A program made the position numbers and the translations under genes. 64,000 nt of DNA from Gerris lacustris (lineage: Eukaryota; Arthropoda; Insecta; Hemiptera; Gerridae). Positions 20,286 through 32,128 of this stretch are shown here, piece after piece. The DNA lies in contig OX578284.1 in assembly GCA_951217055.1 (NCBI GenBank), positions 43,861,467-43,925,466 of the forward strand, written 5' to 3'. The notes below the pieces were generated by a model that saw only the letters and a list, made by a program, of their open reading frames with translations, was not told where the DNA came from and did not search any database. Numbering within the stretch: the stretch's first letter is position 1; each line of letters opens with the position of its first letter.

Positions 20286-23129
20286 AAGGAAAGGTATAAA
20301 GGGCGAGAAATTGACTCCCATCAGACGATTTCGTGTCTGTCCGTTATAATAACCCCTCTTGATCTCAAGAAAAAGGTGCATGGGTGTGTATAATAATGGA
20401 TTATTGTGTTTATTCCATTAAGTTGATGGAACAATCAACTATTCCATTATGTTATTGGGTTGGTATTACCTCAGTGTAATTCATAGTAAACCTGTTATGT
20501 TATAATGGATACATATAATATTATATACAGCCTTATCCAATATCTGTAAAGTAATAGTGAAATAATCCTATATTATTAGTATAAGTTATCCAATAGACCA
20601 ATGAATCATTCAACACACTAAAAGCTTATCTTGGACATATGTTCGGTAAGTATTTTCGTATCCTCATATCACTATTCATTTATTTTCCATTTCATAATGG
20701 ATATTTTCATGTAACGCTTTGGCATTTTTTTTAAAATTATAATTTGAATGTTCAATTGACATTTTTTAACAAAAGACTTTTGGGGCTTGTTAGGAAACTC
20801 TTCATGCAAAAAAACAACTTACGGACAAAGAATGCGACGAATACGTTCTTGACTCGATGATAAAGCTTGTCTTGGCTTTGACACACATGCTTATTCATTC
20901 TATTATTTAATCTAATTTCCTGGTGTTGAAAAGTTAAAAACTACACATCTAATATTCGTTAGAGTACAGCACATAATATGTTGTTCACATATAAGCAGCA
21001 CTTGATTCCTTCTAAGTTTGGTTGGTGCATTTTTATTGGTAGAAACAAATTGAAAGACATTAATTCCCGTAATTGTCGTCTTTTTAATTTAATTTCAACA
21101 CATATTATGTTTTATTCTAACTTAAATTTTATTAGGCAGTTGTTGGGCAAGAAATCTTCTCCCCACTGGATAATTTAGAAATATTTTGGCTAATAATTAA
21201 GAATACATCGATGGTTTATTAAACAGATGAGGCATCTGCATAATAAGGAATTTTTGCAGGAGGACATGTTTAAACTTTGTTACTTATTAAAAAGCAGGCA
21301 GTAATCAAGGTAGAACAATGTTTTGTATACCTTAGGCTTGAATTTAAGAACATAAATCTAATAAGGCCGTTGAATGTACTTGGCACATTTTCACCAAAAA
21401 TTGAACTTACCACTTACCACATCTGTGAACTATAACACCCATCGAAATGTGGTTGGAAAAATGGAAATAATATAATAAAAGGTGTCGTTTTTTCCTTTTA
21501 TGATAACTTAACGAGAAGAAATATTTTAAAACTCTAGAGGAGAAATTGAATCTGTGATCTGTCGTTACTGAAATCTATTTTTCACGACCTTTCCTTTCCA
21601 ATTAATTGGAGGTGGTTATTTTCGTTGGATCCATTACGTCCCATCATTCAATCATTAGTCACTCCGAGTGAAATACTAGATATAACTTTCACCCATCAAC
21701 TTTAGCCAATACTACCTTGTCTATAGATATAATTTTTACGTCTTTTTTTCTCTCTCCAACTTGGCTCTTCTTCTTGATGAACGAGTCTGATCTGAGTTTA
21801 AAAAAAAACAATTTGAAAACAATTGAAATGGAAAGTGTACTAATCGGCGTTGTCGGATTGGATTCTGAATGGAAAGGAGACAAGTTGTTGGAATCCTGCC
21901 TTGTTTTACTCTATCCAAAGCCATTGGCTTCTTGTCCAATTAGAGTGAAAATATCCACTTTCATTGAGAAAGGTTTCATTGAGTCCTCTAAACTCTTCCA
22001 GACCAAACTTGGAAACCAAAACTAAATGTCATTTCCTTGTTTCCAATCTCATTGTTCTCCCTCTTCATGTACTTCCTTTGCATTGGAATTTTAATTTGTG
22101 TTTAACATTTTAAAGCTTAATTGTTTAATTGACCTTTTGTTTAGCTACTAAACTAAGTACATATATTATTTTTACAGCCTACTTATGAGGACTCAAAAAT
22201 GTCACCCTCATGTTTAGGTGTTTTTCTCCTGATTCTCAAAGCGCATATTCCAAATAACACTTAATATACCTTCCTTGCTATGCACATCTTTAATATTTAT
22301 TTAATTCTTACTATTTTAATATTTAGGTAGCTCAACATTTTAGTAATTTAGAATCGGTCTCACTTTTTTTTTTGTTTTTTTGTTATTACATTTAAACACT
22401 TTGGGAACATTTTATTCTATTTTAGAGTCCGTAGGTAAAACCTAGGACCCTTACTTAATTCTTTCTTATACAAAGAATAAATTCACTTATCCTTATTTAT
22501 AGTCAAAATTGAGAAAAAGTAGGTCAGTCTAATGTCAAAATCGAAAATCAATCATTCTTGTTTATAAATTGTAGATGGAAATACATAGTTCCGAAACCTC
22601 TAAAAATCCACAATTTCCATTTTGACTTATCACTGCCCTCAATTTTTACTTAAATCGCAATCAACACATTTGTTTATAATTATAATATATTGTATCTAAA
22701 CATGATTTTATTTTTTTTTACAAAAGTATAACATCAGAAAATGATAAATTCTTCGTAATTATAACAATGATAAAAATGTTCTTACTATCATTAAAAAATA
22801 ATTCTTGCATAAATTTAAATATTTTATAAACAACGAACTATGGAATAAAAATAATAAAGCATGAATCATGTGGCTTTCGACTTTCTAGAATATAATATAG
22901 CTAACAGTAATTTGTACACAATAAATCAAATCCTATGTGTTACATTTATTAGTGTTTAGAGTCATTTAAGAATACATCTAGAACCGCATAGGCCATAGAG
23001 GACAATAATACATTTACATAAGGAAAAACGATTTTGCGAATCTTGTCTTTTAATGAATGAAGGCTTTACAACTAACTCTTTAGCAATTTTAATCCATACA
23101 TTTTTTAATGTGTAAAACTTATGAACCGC
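20286..23129. other. AT-rich spacer, no gene seen
   Basis: Near 20395-20520 there are several ATTCCATTA and TAATGGAT motifs in both orientations. The frame pair at 21689-22025 is open on both strands and has no domain I recognise. Confidence 0.5.
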
Positions 23130-23735
23130 AAATTACTGGATATATGTCATTTAGTCTTATAAGAAGTGAATATATTAATGATATTATGGATCTAGTTTCA
23201 GTTTTAGAATTTTACTCGTTCAGATTTGATGCAATTAAGATTTACAAAAAGCATAAATGTTGTTATACAATTTAGATGTTTCTCTCTTAATTAATAATTT
23301 AAGATTTACAACAGCATAAATGTTGTTGTACAAATTAAATGTTTCTCTCTTAATGAATGTCATTCAGTCTTAAAAGAATTGAATATATCAATGATACGGA
23401 TCTACTTTCAGTTTTAAACATTTACTCATTCAAATATGACGCAATTAAGATTTACAACAGCATAAATGTTGTTATACAAATTAGATGTTTCTCTCTTAAT
23501 AAATAATTTAAGATTTACAACAGCATTAATGTTGTTATACAAATTAAATGTTTGTCACTTAATGAATGTCATTCAATCTTAAAAGAATTAAATTTATCAA
23601 TGATACGGATCTAATTTCAGTTTTAAAAATTTACTCATTCAGATATGATGCAATTACGATTTGCATAAATGTTATTGTACAAATGAGATATTTCTCTCTT
23701 AATGAATGATCCAATGATTGTTTAGCTTATAGACT
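23130..23735. repeat. Satellite-like tandem array, about 205-215-bp unit
   Basis: The segment GGATCT-A-TTTCAGTTTTA followed by TTACTC-TTCA recurs near 23188, 23398 and 23605. Between these, AAGATTTACAACAGCATAAATGTTG occurs once or twice per unit with TTTCTCTCTTAAT, so there is a shorter internal period of about 55-65 bases. ACAGCATAAATGTTGT is itself partly palindromic. Confidence 0.8.
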
Positions 23736-23929
23736 GATTGTTACACTTTTATAAACAATACCAATTATTTAAATGTTTACATAATACGCTATGCAAGGAT
23801 TATTTACACTAAATAGGGTGTAAACACCTCTATACAAGGCCATAAACTTATCCCTGTTTATTTCCTCATGAATCGTATTCAATTTCCAATCAAAGTTTTA
23901 AGGGTATTTCTTCTTGAATATTATTCGGG

Positions 23930-24690
23930 ATTTCACGTATAATATTCAACCATATTTCTAATGAAATAATTATCCATATCTCTAATTAAATATTATTCTT
24001 ATTTCTACTTCAATTTTACCCTTTTTGATCTTATGTGTTTCTTTTGAACCTTGTCTAATGTCCACTTGATTCTTAGCCATATTTTCCTTTGAATGTTATG
24101 TATATACATACATATAACCCTTTAAAATTTATCCTTATTTCCACTTGTATCTTATTAATTTTTTCACGTTGAATCTTATCCATTTAACTACTTGGACTTA
24201 TCCATATTATCATTTTAATCTGATTTATATTCTCTTTTGAATCTCATATATTTCTATTAAAATCACCGTAATGTATCCTACTTGAATATTATCAATATTT
24301 ACACTTAAATATTAACCATTTTTCTACTTCAATCTTATCAATTTCTCCCACGTGTTTGTCATCAGTATAATATACTTGTTCTCGACCATATTTCCACTTC
24401 AATCTTATCAATTTCCCCCTCTTGTTTGTCATCAGTGTTTAAATTTGTTCTCAACCATATTTCTGCTTTATTCTTATTAATTTCTCCCACATGTTTATCA
24501 TCAGTATATAATATACTTGTTCTCGACCATATTTCTGCTCCTTATCAATTTCTCCCCCTTGTTTGTCGTCAATATATTTATACTTGTTCTCAACCATATT
24601 TTTCACTTAATCCGTATACATTTTTCTTACTAGAATTTATTCTTGTTCCACTTGAAACTTATCCATGTTTCTTTTTAATCTTGCTCTTGT
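23930..24690. repeat. Degenerate minisatellite with a 75-80-bp core array
   Basis: At 24307-24610 a unit with CTTATCAATTTCTCCC, GTTTGTCATCAGT, ACTTGTTCTC and ACCATATTT is repeated about four times. Upstream and downstream, TTTCCACTT and TCTTATCCATATT motifs repeat at about 24-30 bases, which looks like decayed older units. Confidence 0.7.
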
Positions 24691-25629
24691 AAATTGCAAG
24701 TTCGTTTTCTTCTATTATAAAACTTTATTTTAGCTTCTTCGTTTATAAGCACTTAACAGGCTGTTTTCGAATACGTTTTCTTTATTTTTTTAACTCTTAT
24801 TTATAAGCGTATAACTCAATTATAGATCTATTCTCCACACTTCCTGTTTATGATTGAAAGTCTTATGTATTTATTTTTATTTTTTAACTTCGTCAGCTGG
24901 TACACAGAAGTAAAAGGAAACATGCTCTTGCATTTCGGTTTTTTTTTAATATTAGAATACATTAAAGGTTGAAGGGACAATCAGTGTAAGGGGCACAATG
25001 AAACTTATTTTTTTTTTGTTTTTTGGATCGTTGTTTCGAATATATTATAGTATTTTTTTCTAGATTTAACCGTGAAAGTGGGGTTTCCTTTCCAGGTCTA
25101 ACGATTGTTATTGAAATATTGCTGAGACGAAGTGTCGAGTATTTTTTTTTATTTAGTTAGAATTTATTGTATTTTTCAAATGGAATTGAATAGAGAATTG
25201 TGTGACAGTTCCTAGTATTGATTGTGCCCCTCCTATCTAAGCTATTGAAAACAGTGTCTGGTAATTGTTATTTGTCGTGTCGCGGGATTCTCTACTTCAA
25301 GTCGTGTTTGTGTCCCAAGCCGAACATAGGACATATCTAGGCATCTGGTCCGGCCCCGTAACTCTATCCATATAATAGATCCTATAGAAGAATTCAAAAT
25401 GGTTAACAATAAACAAAAGAGTCGAATGGAAGCACGTGCTAGTCCGTGATAGTGGCTTTTCTATATTGTTTTTTAAAGCAATGAGGAAGTTCAAAAGAAG
25501 TCTAAATGAGAACTGAGAGTTGAATCACCTTAATGAATATTTAATATTCTCTCCTCTACAATTAAGATTGCGAATAGGAAATATAAAAGTGAAATAAGTG
25601 ATAAGTTTTTTTTAAATTAATCTTTTGCT
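24691..25629. other. AT-rich spacer, no gene seen
   Basis: No coding or RNA feature is recognisable. Confidence 0.5.
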
Positions 25630-25705
25630 AGTACAACGAACCGTTTGGATAATAAAGTGCTCCGAAGTTTCCGCACAAGGCGTAACAACGACCAATAATT
25701 TTAGG
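25630..25705 (+). repeat. R3 dispersed repeat fragment
   Basis: GTACAACGAACCGTTTGGAT, AATAAAGTGCTCCGAAG and a TTTCC end match the 3' part of the R3 copy at 42885-43215 almost exactly. Confidence 0.65.
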
Positions 25706-25919
25706 TTTTCCCCGAGGGAGCTCCACGGTGGAAACCGTTATTCTATACCTAAAACTTGACATTTCAAGTTTTTTGGACATAGTTTAAAAATATTCGTGCT
25801 CCCAGTATTTTAATATTATACAAAGGTAAGTATTATGGTGACAATCACAATGCAGTCCTCCTTGTGTGGTAACTATTTACATTATTAAGTGAATGGATTA
25901 ACGGATGCGGATGGATGCT

Positions 25920-26024
25920 CACGATAAGGGCGCTTATAAGTAAGGGGCGTAAGTATAAGCTTAAGTAAGGGGCGCCTTTTTTTTCTTGCGGGCGGGCGCT
26001 ATCAGAGCTAGCTACGCCACTGGT
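25920..26024. mobile_element. hAT-like element end, partial
   Basis: The complement of CAGTGGCGTAGCTAGC sits at about 26009-26024, with GC-rich GGGGCGCC and CGGGCGGGCGC segments inside it. This matches the terminal style of the intact hAT-like elements at 38893 and 57974. The partner end was not found. Confidence 0.5.
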
Positions 26025-27085
26025 TTCTTGTCTAGTTGTTTTGTTCGAAATCTGGAGGCCTCTAAATATTCTAAAAACAGTTTAGTTAGTCTATAAATAG
26101 TTTAGAATTAGCTACGCTAGTAATTGCCATTATTATTATATAATTTTCTCACAGGAAACTGACAATTTCGATTGACAAGTCCCCGTACTAAGGCTACTTA
26201 TGAAGGCGTTAGTAGTGGGAGGAAGATGAGATAGGTGTCATTTGACTCGGAGTTGAGTATTGCTTCCAATGGACTCGGGAAACTGATGTTACAGTAAATA
26301 CTCAGTTTATTTTCAAAAAAAAAAAAATTATATTTACGGAATGGAAGGTTAATCCTAATCCTAATCCCTAGCAAAAACCTAAATGTGAAAAAAGGGCCAA
26401 GTTCCAGACCCCCACCCAAAAAAGTCTGCCAATCAAAATAGTGATATCTACTATGTGGCCAAGCCTGCTCTTTCTTAAGTCCACAACCTTACTTCACTCC
26501 TACGCATTCATGAGCAAAAGTACTATTTTATTTTTATTGCTTAACACTTTTTTACGCCCGTTTCTGATTGATAATAGGCTGCCTTTTTTGGGAGGAGGTC
26601 TGTAACTTACTCTAACTACTCTCCTTCTTATTACCCACGTAACTTCTATGTGACTACACAACACAAAATACCGATGTTTTATGCATCATTCAGAAATAGA
26701 CCAAGTATTAAGCTATTATTTTTCAACTTATAACTATAATAATTATATCCCTTTACTCCATAGTATTAGACCGTTAAGTTTAGTATACTACACGTGAAGC
26801 CTTTGAAATGTGTGTCTTATGACTTAAAACTTTTAATTGGTTTTATTTTAGGACTCTCCTAGTTTTACTTATCGATCCCATACCCAGACACTTTATTTCT
26901 AACATTTGCTTTATATTTATGCTATCTTTGCTTGCATATTATGAGTACCTTATACACCATTTTTAAAACCTTATTTACGATGAGTCATATACGTAAATAT
27001 TTTATAAATGTGTAATTATTGACAAAGGAGATCATTTTACATAGTTTAGAGATTATATAATCCGAAAACACTTCTTAATTTTATT
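26025..27085. other. AT-rich spacer, no gene seen
   Basis: No coding frame or repeat is recognisable apart from a short A-run near 26315-26326. Confidence 0.5.
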
Positions 27086-27140
27086 TATATACACGCACAT
27101 ACACACGCGTGCGCGCACTACACACACATACACACACACA

Positions 27141-27197
<57 letters not shown>
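27086..27197. repeat. (CA)n-(TA)n compound microsatellite
   Basis: An interrupted CA/CG-rich run is followed by about 27 TA dinucleotides (27144-27197). Confidence 0.9.
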
Positions 27198-27201
<4 letters not shown>

Positions 27202-27721
27202 ATAACTAATGCTTCAAATTTCAATGGACATAATCTAAATTATAATTCTATGTAGGTACTGTAAGTTAACAAGATATGCTTTAATTGATTGGCAAAATCT
27301 TTGTATGAAATCTTAATTGGAGACATTTCAGTAGGGTTTGTACTTTTTTTTGTTTGCTTGCTCTCTACGATTATCTTTGCATCATATCACTACTTTAACT
27401 TTAGTATATATTGAAGAAACTATTTCTTTTTTTATATAGTTCTGTTTTAATAGGAAAAAGAAAATATTCATTTTCTTAATATGGTGTGTCTACTATTTAG
27501 TTTATCAATGGCGTTTATGAATCAATATAAATTTGGCTTCGAATTTGTTTTATAATCTTGCCCTTGTTTTAAATTCTATTGTTTCCAGCTGAATATTGGA
27601 GAGTATATGTTCGTTTTTTACTTTATGTTGATATTAAAATTCGTCGCCACTATAAAGCATTTTAAAATTCTATACAATTTGTTAACCCGAAATGAAGTTG
27701 CAAGCTCGAATTAACACTATG
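27198..27721. other. AT-rich spacer, no gene seen
   Basis: Nothing recognisable. Confidence 0.5.
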
Positions 27722-27945
27722 ATCAGTGGCGGATTAAAGGGGGGGCGGGGTGGCGACCGCCCCCCTTCCCCTTGATTATACTTTTTTCCAAATTCTACCA
27801 AATTTCATATTAGAAATGCATAAAAGCGCTGTTTTGAGAGGTAATATTTTCAAAATTTTCCTAGGGGGGACCTCTGGCCCCGCAATATATCCTCCTCCCC
27901 CCCCCCCCAATAATAAACTTCTGACGACGCCAGGCGTCCCGGAGT
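27722..27945. mobile_element. hAT-like fragment
   Basis: CAGTGGCGGATTAAAGGG starts near 27724, followed by G- and C-runs, then TAGAAATGCATAAAAGCGCTG and a C-run. The right side ends in a GACGACGCCA segment like a decayed inverted end. The middle is repeated at 28446-28495. No target duplication is preserved. Confidence 0.55.
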
Positions 27946-28437
27946 TGTCCCGTTTTTGGACTTTAAATCCCGAACTTGTCTCCCGAAAATACTTTTCGGG
28001 TCGAAAAGTACGAGTATTTGCTTTGATTCGATGGTCTTCAAATAGATATAATAACTTATCTAAATTAATTTACTTAATTTAACTAGTTTTTTCTAAATAT
28101 AAAATTTGGTCCGTTGTCATGGGCTTAACGGCTCTCGTAGATGTATAAAACGAAAATATTAAAAATCCCCCTTTAGCTTCCGAGCTTACCGAAGGTAACA
28201 AACTGTGATACATTTTCGTTAGGTATAAATATTTTTTAGGTATTTTAGACAAAATACCTAAAAATAAATATTGTAGGTGCACAACTTTTATTGTGTTACA
28301 ATAACTATAGTTTTAAGTTTGTATTATATTTTTTTTTAAAAATGTACTTGTGTTCATGTTCATACTTGTTTTCCAACAAACTACACCATATAATCGAGCC
28401 AAAAATTACCCTTTTGTGACTAAGTATTAAAATCAAA

Positions 28438-28495
28438 TTTTACCTCAGAAATGCATTTAGGCGCTGTTTTGAGAGGTCATATTTTCAAATTAATT
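28438..28495. repeat. Second copy of the 27811-27862 segment
   Basis: CAGAAATGCATTTAGGCGCTG, TTTTGAGAGGTCATATTTTC and a CAAA end match the interior of the hAT-like fragment 640 bases upstream, in the same orientation. Confidence 0.75.
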
Positions 28496-29204
28496 TATTC
28501 TTTGCGTTTATAAAGAGATCCACTTAATTAAATAAATAAGTAATATCAATAACTGTGGAATTCAGTCCATTAAATGCAAATATCAAAATCCTCTAAACAT
28601 TTCTTTACATATCACATTCTTAACATATACTTGATTAGAAAGCTATGTAAATAATTTGTAATATCATTGCATGTAATATCTGAATTTTGTAGTGTTCTCA
28701 AATATATACTCTATATGCTACTCTGATAAAGAATACTCGCACACACGTATATATGTATTTGTACAGATACTGTGTGTGTGTTTAAATGTATATCTGATAT
28801 CTATTAGGTAAAATAGATAAATAATTAAATGGTACTGAGATAAAACAAATTATAAATATTATTTATAATAAATTAGAAATAGAAAAATTAGATAAACAAA
28901 TTATAAATATTATTTTATAAGACTCTCTTGTCTGGATATTTTGGAGAGTACTCTTAAAATAACGTGCTGAGTTTATGTATTAGAGATAAAATGGAATATG
29001 CTAAAGCTAAGGTGGTTTTTAGCATTTTTTCCTCTCTCCAGTGTAACATGTCAGACATAAGTGTGTTTTTTCTTTATTATTCATATAATTTCTTTTTAAG
29101 ATCATGTAAGTTACATATTATTTATGGCATTCTAAAATTATTTATTTTTATTGTTTCCTTCTTTAGACTTCATAGCTTATAAATGAGTTACTTTATTTAT
29201 TAAC
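28496..29204. other. AT-rich spacer, no gene seen
   Basis: Small doublet ACAAATTATAAATATTATTT near 28847 and 28900. No coding feature. Confidence 0.5.
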
Positions 29205-29340
29205 TTCACTTATGTTTCCGATCTTACCGAAGCATAGACATTTATTTATGTCTCCGATTTAAAAAAATCCTGGTTAAAGTTAGAAATCCGTTTCAGTTTC
29301 ATTAGGGAACATTTTTTGGTCCCGTGTCTGTCATTTGTAC
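29205..29340 (+). repeat. R2 dispersed repeat fragment
   Basis: CCGATCTTACCGAAGC, TCTCCGATTT, AGAAATCCGTTTCAG, AGGGAACATTTTTTGGTC and GTGTCTGTC follow the R2 order with internal loss. Confidence 0.55.
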
Positions 29341-30405
29341 TTTCGTCCAAAAATTGTACGCAAGAAAACTATGCGCGCCACACTAATTAACAGACTAATA
29401 AATTGTACTATACTTAAGAATTTAGGTTTCAAATTAACTGACATGTATATTGTATATTGTGGACGATTTATAAGTTTAAAAATGAAGGCAAACCTGAATA
29501 TCTTCTGAAGATGTTTTTCAACAATAAAGTCCACCCACTGCCATATTGGCTTGCAAAACCTGCAATTTATCCTACGCAATCAATCCGCTTGATATTGGAA
29601 TAAAAAGAAGGTTATCTTTTTTTAACTTTTGTTTAATTAGTAACTTGACGCAAATACAAAATAAACACGTTAGAATAAGAAATGCAGCAGCATTAATAAT
29701 TGTATTTTTAGCTTTTTTCTAAGTAGTAATAATAAAAATAATTATATTAATAAATAGAACATTTTGACATTGCTCTTATTCTTGAAGTCATTTTTTTCCA
29801 ATTCGCGTACTGAGTGGATTATATTAGTTTTATTCTTATGGTTTTACTTTTTTTCTCTCACTACTTCGCCCTCTTTTAATCCTTGGAAATGAAAGCCTAT
29901 ATAAAGGACCTGATCTCCATAAAGGTCTTTGATTAACCATACAATAGTAGAGGAATGAATAGGTTATGAGGTTGTATGTAGAGTCGGTTGAAGCAGTGTT
30001 ACCTGCAGCGCGCTATGTTAGACCACCTGATCCCTCAAGAGGAGGTTTTTGTATTTCTAGTTAACGGACATGTATTTCTTGAATACCTGCCCACCTGCTA
30101 CCTAGTTCTACCTACCTGTTCCTTTAGTCTTTACACCTGCTCATCAATTTCACTATCGCTTGGGAGTCCTTTTTTTGTACCTTCTATAGTATTTTGAATT
30201 TTTTTTCTTTCGTTTAAAACCCATAGTCATGCCCATACATTATAGTCTATTGTGATAAAGTAATCCTTCATAAAAAAAAACTAATTTAAAGTATATTATT
30301 TTCAGATTAAGTGATCTCTGAAGTAGACTAAAGTCTAAAGGATTGCTTTTCGGACCAAAGCTTTAGTTTGAACCGCCAAATACTTAAATTAACCTTTTTT
30401 ACACT
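29341..30405. other. AT-rich spacer, no gene seen
   Basis: The 69-residue frame at 29988-30197 is Ser/Leu/Cys-rich without a domain. Nothing else is clear. Confidence 0.5.
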
Positions 30406-30800
30406 TAATACATAGCTTGGTTTTCAATCCGCATGTCACGAAGGGGTTAAAGTCATTGGTTTCGCTTCTTCTACTGGAAGCATATTCATGGGTGTGGTGC
30501 ATTGTGATGTTAACTTGAAGCACAACAAGATATATTGTACATTGAAGCAACAACAAGACATACTGTATATTACAGCAACAATAAAATATACTGTATATTG
30601 AATTTTGAAGCAACAACAAGAAATACTGTATATTGAAGCAAAAACAAGATGATGTATACAGCATATTTTGATGTTGCTTTAAATTAATATCCCGATGCAC
30701 AACTGCCCTAAAGATGCTTCCAGTAGTGGAAGTGAATCGTCGTATTTATACCCCTTCATGTCGTGAATTTTACCGGAAAACCAAGCAATGTATGTATTAC
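30406..30800. mobile_element. Foldback element with a minisatellite in its loop
   Basis: The arms pair: GCTTGGTTTTC and AAGGGGTTAAAG, then CTTCTTCTACTGGAAGCAT on the left, mirrored on the right by the complement of GGTTTTCC, GAAGGGGTATAAATACG and CTTCCACTACTGGAAGCAT. Between the arms, at about 30518-30665, TTGAAGCAACAACAAGACAT and ACTGTATA alternate in about four units of 30-40 bases. The 103-residue - strand frame is a product of this repeat. Confidence 0.6.
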
Positions 30801-32048
30801 GATTCAAGCCACGGAAGCCTAAGCACCAAATTTTTCTACTTGCTTCCTTCAGTGGTAAATTACCTACGAGTTCCTCAACACTGCAACAAAATACAATAAG
30901 TTCTCAGTTTAGGACGCATTAAGGGAGTTTACACATAACTCATGGGTGTCTTTTGGTTCGTGGATCTCAGTTCGCAAGAATTAAGTTCGCCCTTGTGGGA
31001 GGTTAACGAGCCAAATTCGTGACGAACTTGGTATTTTATCCAGATTGGAGCAAACCTAGTTCCTATGTTAGGGCGCTTTAAGATCGTCAATAAATACATA
31101 CAAACTGGTTACGTTCGGTTTATTGTTCATGTCAGTGAACTGTAATGATTATTGGTTCACTGATGCCCTGCTAGAGTGATCTGAAATGGTTTGTTTCAAA
31201 TAATGGTTGTTGTGGTTTTTATGAAACCTTATTAAAGAATAGAAGGCTATTAGAAAGGTTTAGTTAATGAGACATTACAGCGCTGCGTAGAGGTTGAAAT
31301 GAAGATCTACTTGAAGTGTTCCTTTTATGGCTTGATATAAAAATGCGGTAGTAGGAAGACCTCCATTACCTTATTACCTTACCATTTTTATCTTCAGCAC
31401 CCTCAACCTATATCTGCACTCTATAACAACAGCCTGTATTTTATCATTCAAGACCAACCAATGTTTTTGCTAGACGTTGGCCGTAATTAAATAATGTGCC
31501 AAAAAATTATTTTGCTCAGACTATTAAAAGTAGCAATCGAGACTGGGGAGAAGGCTAGATAAGGGAAGATAATTTGATCTGATTTTGATCATTTAGAGCT
31601 CTGACGTGTGTGAAGACTCGCGCGTCTTGGTGCGCCACTGTAGAGTAATTAAATAATAATTAATAATAGTTTACTATTTAACAAATAAATTAAATACACT
31701 ATGTAACGAGTTATCAAACGATTGCCTTGGTGTGTGGACCGTCAGGCGAACCACTCGAGACTATAGTGATACGATTTTTTTTATGGATTTACACATTTTA
31801 ATTTAGAATTCCCTAATAAAAAAATTGATTTTTAAACTTCTTATAAAATTACGATGAATGTGTTAATAGTTACGTTACAATAAACTTCCAATAGACGTTA
31901 GCTAACGGCAAATTGGCCAAAGCTTATAAATGCTCGGCAAATAATGTATTAATATTCCTTTTTCAACTAATAAAGCATTTAATATTTTCATTATTATTGA
32001 TAATTATATATTAATTAATTAACATTTAAAATTTTATTTTAATGTATA
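30801..32048. other. AT-rich spacer, no gene seen
   Basis: No coding or repeat feature is recognisable. Confidence 0.5.
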
Positions 32049-32128
32049 TTCTCTTCTTTGTTTCAGGTGAGTTTTAATTTTCCTGTGAATAATATTTTTC
32101 TTAAATTTTATTCCATTCGGTGACTAAG
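32049..32128 (+). other. Candidate recursive (ratchet) splice site
   Basis: TTCTCTTCTTTGTTTCAG ends at 32066 and GTGAGT starts at 32067, so an acceptor and a donor abut with no exon between. This matches the recursive splice site consensus known from long insect introns. Two downstream donors, G|GTGACT at 32120 and AAG|GTAATT at 32129, could define a short recursive exon of 53 or 62 nt. The region aligns with the one after 54830. Confidence 0.5.

Noticed and set aside
27750..28082. 110-codon + strand frame
   Set aside because: It crosses the C-runs of a hAT-like fragment (poly-Pro) and has no domain.
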